Positions 42,478 to 44,110 of a DNA stretch of 44,110 bases are shown here, one piece after another. The number at the start of each line of letters is the position of its first letter. The first letter of the stretch is position 1. Position numbers and translations under genes: made by a program. Below the pieces are notes generated by a model that was given only the letters and a program-made list of their open reading frames with translations, did no database searches and was not told the DNA's origin. Source of the DNA: Porphyromonas sp. COT-239 OH1446 (GTDB lineage Bacteria; Bacteroidota; Bacteroidia; Bacteroidales; Porphyromonadaceae). The stretch covers positions 1 to 44,110 of the forward strand of contig NZ_JRAO01000020.1 in the NCBI RefSeq assembly GCF_000768875.1, in the 5' to 3' direction.

Positions 42478-43470
42478 ATGAATATCCAAGATTATCAAGG
42501 CATATTGGTCTTTGCCGAGCAGCGTGAGGGCGTGATCAGCTCCGTCGCTTTCGAGCTACTCTCCAAGGCTCGTGAGCTGGCCGAAGAGAAAACGATGACC
42601 GTCTCGGCCTTGCTCATGGGGCATGGTATCGCTCACTTGGCCAATGAACTGCATGCCGCAGGTGCAGACCATGTGATTATTGTCGATGATCAGACCCTTT
42701 CGCATTATCTGACCGAACCTTATACCCATGCCTTTCATCAGGTGATCGTGGCCAAGAAGCCCGAGATCGTGATGCTTGGGGCTACGACTATCGGCCGAGA
42801 CCTTGGCCCTCGCCTCTCAGCTAGGCTGATGACAGGGCTTACGGCAGATTGTACACAGCTCGATATGTCTCCCGATGGGCATCTGATGATGACTCGCCCA
42901 GCCTTTGGCGGTAACCTCTGTGCGACCATCCTGTGTAAGGAACATCGTCCACAGATCTCTACCGTTCGTCCTGGGGTGATGCGTCGCACTCCTGCCGATC
43001 CATCTCGCACTGGTACGACGGAGACCTTTGCTGTAGCCTTCTCCAACGAGACGCCTAGAGTGCGTGTCAAGCAGGTTGTCAAGGCGGAGAAGCACCTCGT
43101 GGACATCACCGAGGCGAATATCCTCGTCTCCGGTGGACGTGGTGTGGGCAGTCATGATGGTTTCGACAAGCTCCGAGCACTAGCGGCCTGCATCAAGGCG
43201 GAGGTTTCGTCCTCTCGTGCGATGGTGGATGCTGGGCTCATCGGACACGAACGCCAAGTCGGCCAAACGGGTAAGACAGTTCGCCCCGATGTGTACATTG
43301 CTTGTGGTATCTCGGGTGCGATCCAGCACCTAGCAGGGATGGAGGAGTCCGACTACATCATTGCGATCAATAAGGATAAGTTCGCTCCCATCTTCGGAGT
43401 GGCCGACCTCGGCCTCGTGGGCGACCTCCATCAGATCATCCCCGCTCTAACGAAAAAGCTCAGTCGCTAG
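42478..43470 (+). CDS. etfA: Electron transfer flavoprotein alpha subunit
   Basis: 330 residues. The C-terminal FAD domain shows SGGRGVGSHDGFDKLRALA, SRAMVDAGLIGHERQVGQTG, and the signature RPDVYIACGISGAIQHLAGM followed by SDYIIAINKD. The N-terminal domain pairs with EtfB. It is the last gene of the butyrate cluster, closed by the terminator at 43501. Confidence 0.96.
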   Translation: MNIQDYQGILVFAEQREGVISSVAFELLSKARELAEEKTMTVSALLMGHGIAHLANELHAAGADHVIIVDDQTLSHYLTEPYTHAFHQVIVAKKPEIVMLGATTIGRDLGPRLSARLMTGLTADCTQLDMSPDGHLMMTRPAFGGNLCATILCKEHRPQISTVRPGVMRRTPADPSRTGTTETFAVAFSNETPRVRVKQVVKAEKHLVDITEANILVSGGRGVGSHDGFDKLRALAACIKAEVSSSRAMVDAGLIGHERQVGQTGKTVRPDVYIACGISGAIQHLAGMEESDYIIAINKDKFAPIFGVADLGLVGDLHQIIPALTKKLSR

Positions 43471-43500
43471 TCTCTAGCCGAGCCTCTTGTTCAATGAATG

Positions 43501-43546
43501 GCCCCTCCCGTCTCTGTCTTTGGGTAGAGTGGGAGGGGCTACTGTT
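43501..43546 (+). terminator. Terminator after etfA
   Basis: GCCCCTCCC (43501-43509) pairs perfectly with GGGAGGGGC (43531-43539), followed by TACTGTTTT. Confidence 0.75.
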
Positions 43547-43636
43547 TTGCCCCCTTCTCTTCGCTCGGCCTCCGCTCCCGAGGGCTCTTTGCCTAAGCTC
43601 TTCGGTGGGCTTCGGAGGAGAACCCTCCCGAGTCCT

Positions 43637-43912
43637 CTGTCGAGAGATCAGTAGGACTGCATTGGAGGTGTAGATAGAGCCTTACTCGAGGCTTAGATAG
43701 GGGCTCCGTTGATGTCTAAGTAGGGCTTCGCTCGAGCTCCTATTTATCTCTCATCTTCGATCCTACTCATGCTTCGATGGCGATCCTATTTGAGTCTCAT
43801 CTTCGATCCTATTTGAGTCTCCATTGAACTCCTACTTATACTTCTGATGAGGTCCTACTGATAGCTCCGCTGCATCTTTACTTGAGCTTCGCTTGCGAGC
43901 TTGCTTGAGATA
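43637..43912. repeat. 23-bp periodic degenerate intergenic repeat, array D (12 units)
   Basis: Twelve units start every 23 bases from 43637 to 43890. The clearest, at 43775 and 43798, share CGATCCTATTTGAGTCT; 43752 and 43798 share CATCTTCGATCCTA. Earlier units at 43660, 43683 and 43706 carry TAGATAG or TAAGTAG forms that look inverted. The array is the largest of the four in the window and occupies the gap between the butyrate operon and a convergent gene. No gene is visible in this gap. Confidence 0.7.
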
Positions 43913-43998
43913 AGGGGTGAACTTCTTGAGGATTGGTAGAGAGATCCAATGGAACGGCTTGGCTTGGTTGGCCTGTAGCACGTGGGGCGGCTTAAGGC

Positions 43999-44033
43999 AA
44001 AAAAATAGGCGGGCTCTTGCCAGGGCAACCGCA
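43999..44033 (-). terminator. Terminator of the minus-strand gene at the right edge
   Basis: On the minus strand a GCGG..GCC/GGC..CCGC hairpin (44032 to about 44009) is followed by TATTTTTTTG. It directly follows the stop codon at 44036-44034 and supports a real gene ending there. Confidence 0.55.
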
Positions 44034-44110
44034 TCAAATCTTTAGGAGCTTCTTGAGATAGTCTATATTGAGAGCGGCTTTGAACAGCCTCTTGCGTAAG
44101 GATAGTTTGT
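44034..44110 (-). CDS. C-terminal end of an unidentified gene (cut by window edge)
   Basis: The minus strand reads KLSLRKRLFKAALNIDYLKK then LLKI and a TGA stop. The basic, amphipathic sequence looks like a natural protein end, and a T-rich hairpin follows at once. Twenty-four residues are too few to name a family. Confidence 0.45.
   Translation of the reverse strand, partial: KLSLRKRLFKAALNIDYLKKLLKI

Noticed and set aside
43855-44037. 60-codon minus-strand frame near the right edge
   Set aside because: It runs across the terminator-like T-run and into repeat array D; the alternative frame ending at 44034 is more protein-like.

Overview
The window looks like a chromosomal segment of a Bacteroidota bacterium, most likely a Porphyromonas species. 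Evidence: it has a sphingolipid-type serine palmitoyltransferase; a V-type ATPase operon of the reduced bacterial type; a GLPGLI-protein/outer-membrane beta-barrel pair; lipoproteins with Bacteroidota-style lipoboxes; promoters of the form TAnnTTTG; and a full succinate-to-butyrate cluster in a gene order resembling that of Porphyromonas gingivalis. The DNA is G+C-rich by eye, richer than P. gingivalis, so a different Porphyromonas species is likely. I cannot name it from sequence alone.

Layout. 1-62: tail of an IS30-like transposase. 359-2582: serine palmitoyltransferase and a putative beta-barrel protein. 2747-10541: V-ATPase operon (E, DUF2764, A, B, D, I, K) with its own promoter, a structured leader and a strong terminator. 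10557-10993: decayed ECF sigma-factor remnant (minus strand). 11447-14581: guaA, panB and a TRIC/UPF0126 membrane protein. 14682-18801 (minus strand): TonB-receptor-like barrel, GLPGLI protein and a thioredoxin-fold lipoprotein. 19431-20954: a cholesterol-dependent-cytolysin-like surface lipoprotein, visibly A+T-richer than its neighbours. 21237-22166: a DUF4300 lipoprotein. 22275-23789 (minus): polysaccharide-deacetylase lipoprotein. 23999-28324: ftsX, DUF3098, uppP, truB, queA, folK. 28416-29135 (minus): Bax-inhibitor-1 family protein. 29287-29360: tRNA-Arg(CCG). 29429-34006: S4 RNA-binding protein, PepSY membrane protein, DNA/RNA endonuclease, pabB, pabC. 34301-43470: cobalamin riboswitch, then abfD, a NifU-like gene, abfT, 4hbD, sucD, bcd, etfB, etfA. 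44034-44110 (minus): last codons of an unknown gene.

How it works together. The right third encodes a complete route from succinyl-CoA to butyryl-CoA: SucD, 4hbD, AbfT, AbfD, then Bcd with EtfBA. It is headed by a cobalamin riboswitch although none of these enzymes uses B12. The plausible logic is a fermentation switch. With B12, succinyl-CoA goes through B12-dependent methylmalonyl-CoA mutase towards propionate. Without B12, the riboswitch releases this B12-independent butyrate route. The V-ATPase K subunit carries the residues that bind Na+ in the Enterococcus hirae ring, so it may be a sodium pump or motor.

The most unusual non-coding signal is a family of degenerate arrays with a strict 23-bp period in four intergenic regions (11156-11339, 18973-19110, 34036-34219, 43637-43912). 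Units occur in both orientations without losing phase. I do not recognise a described function for them.
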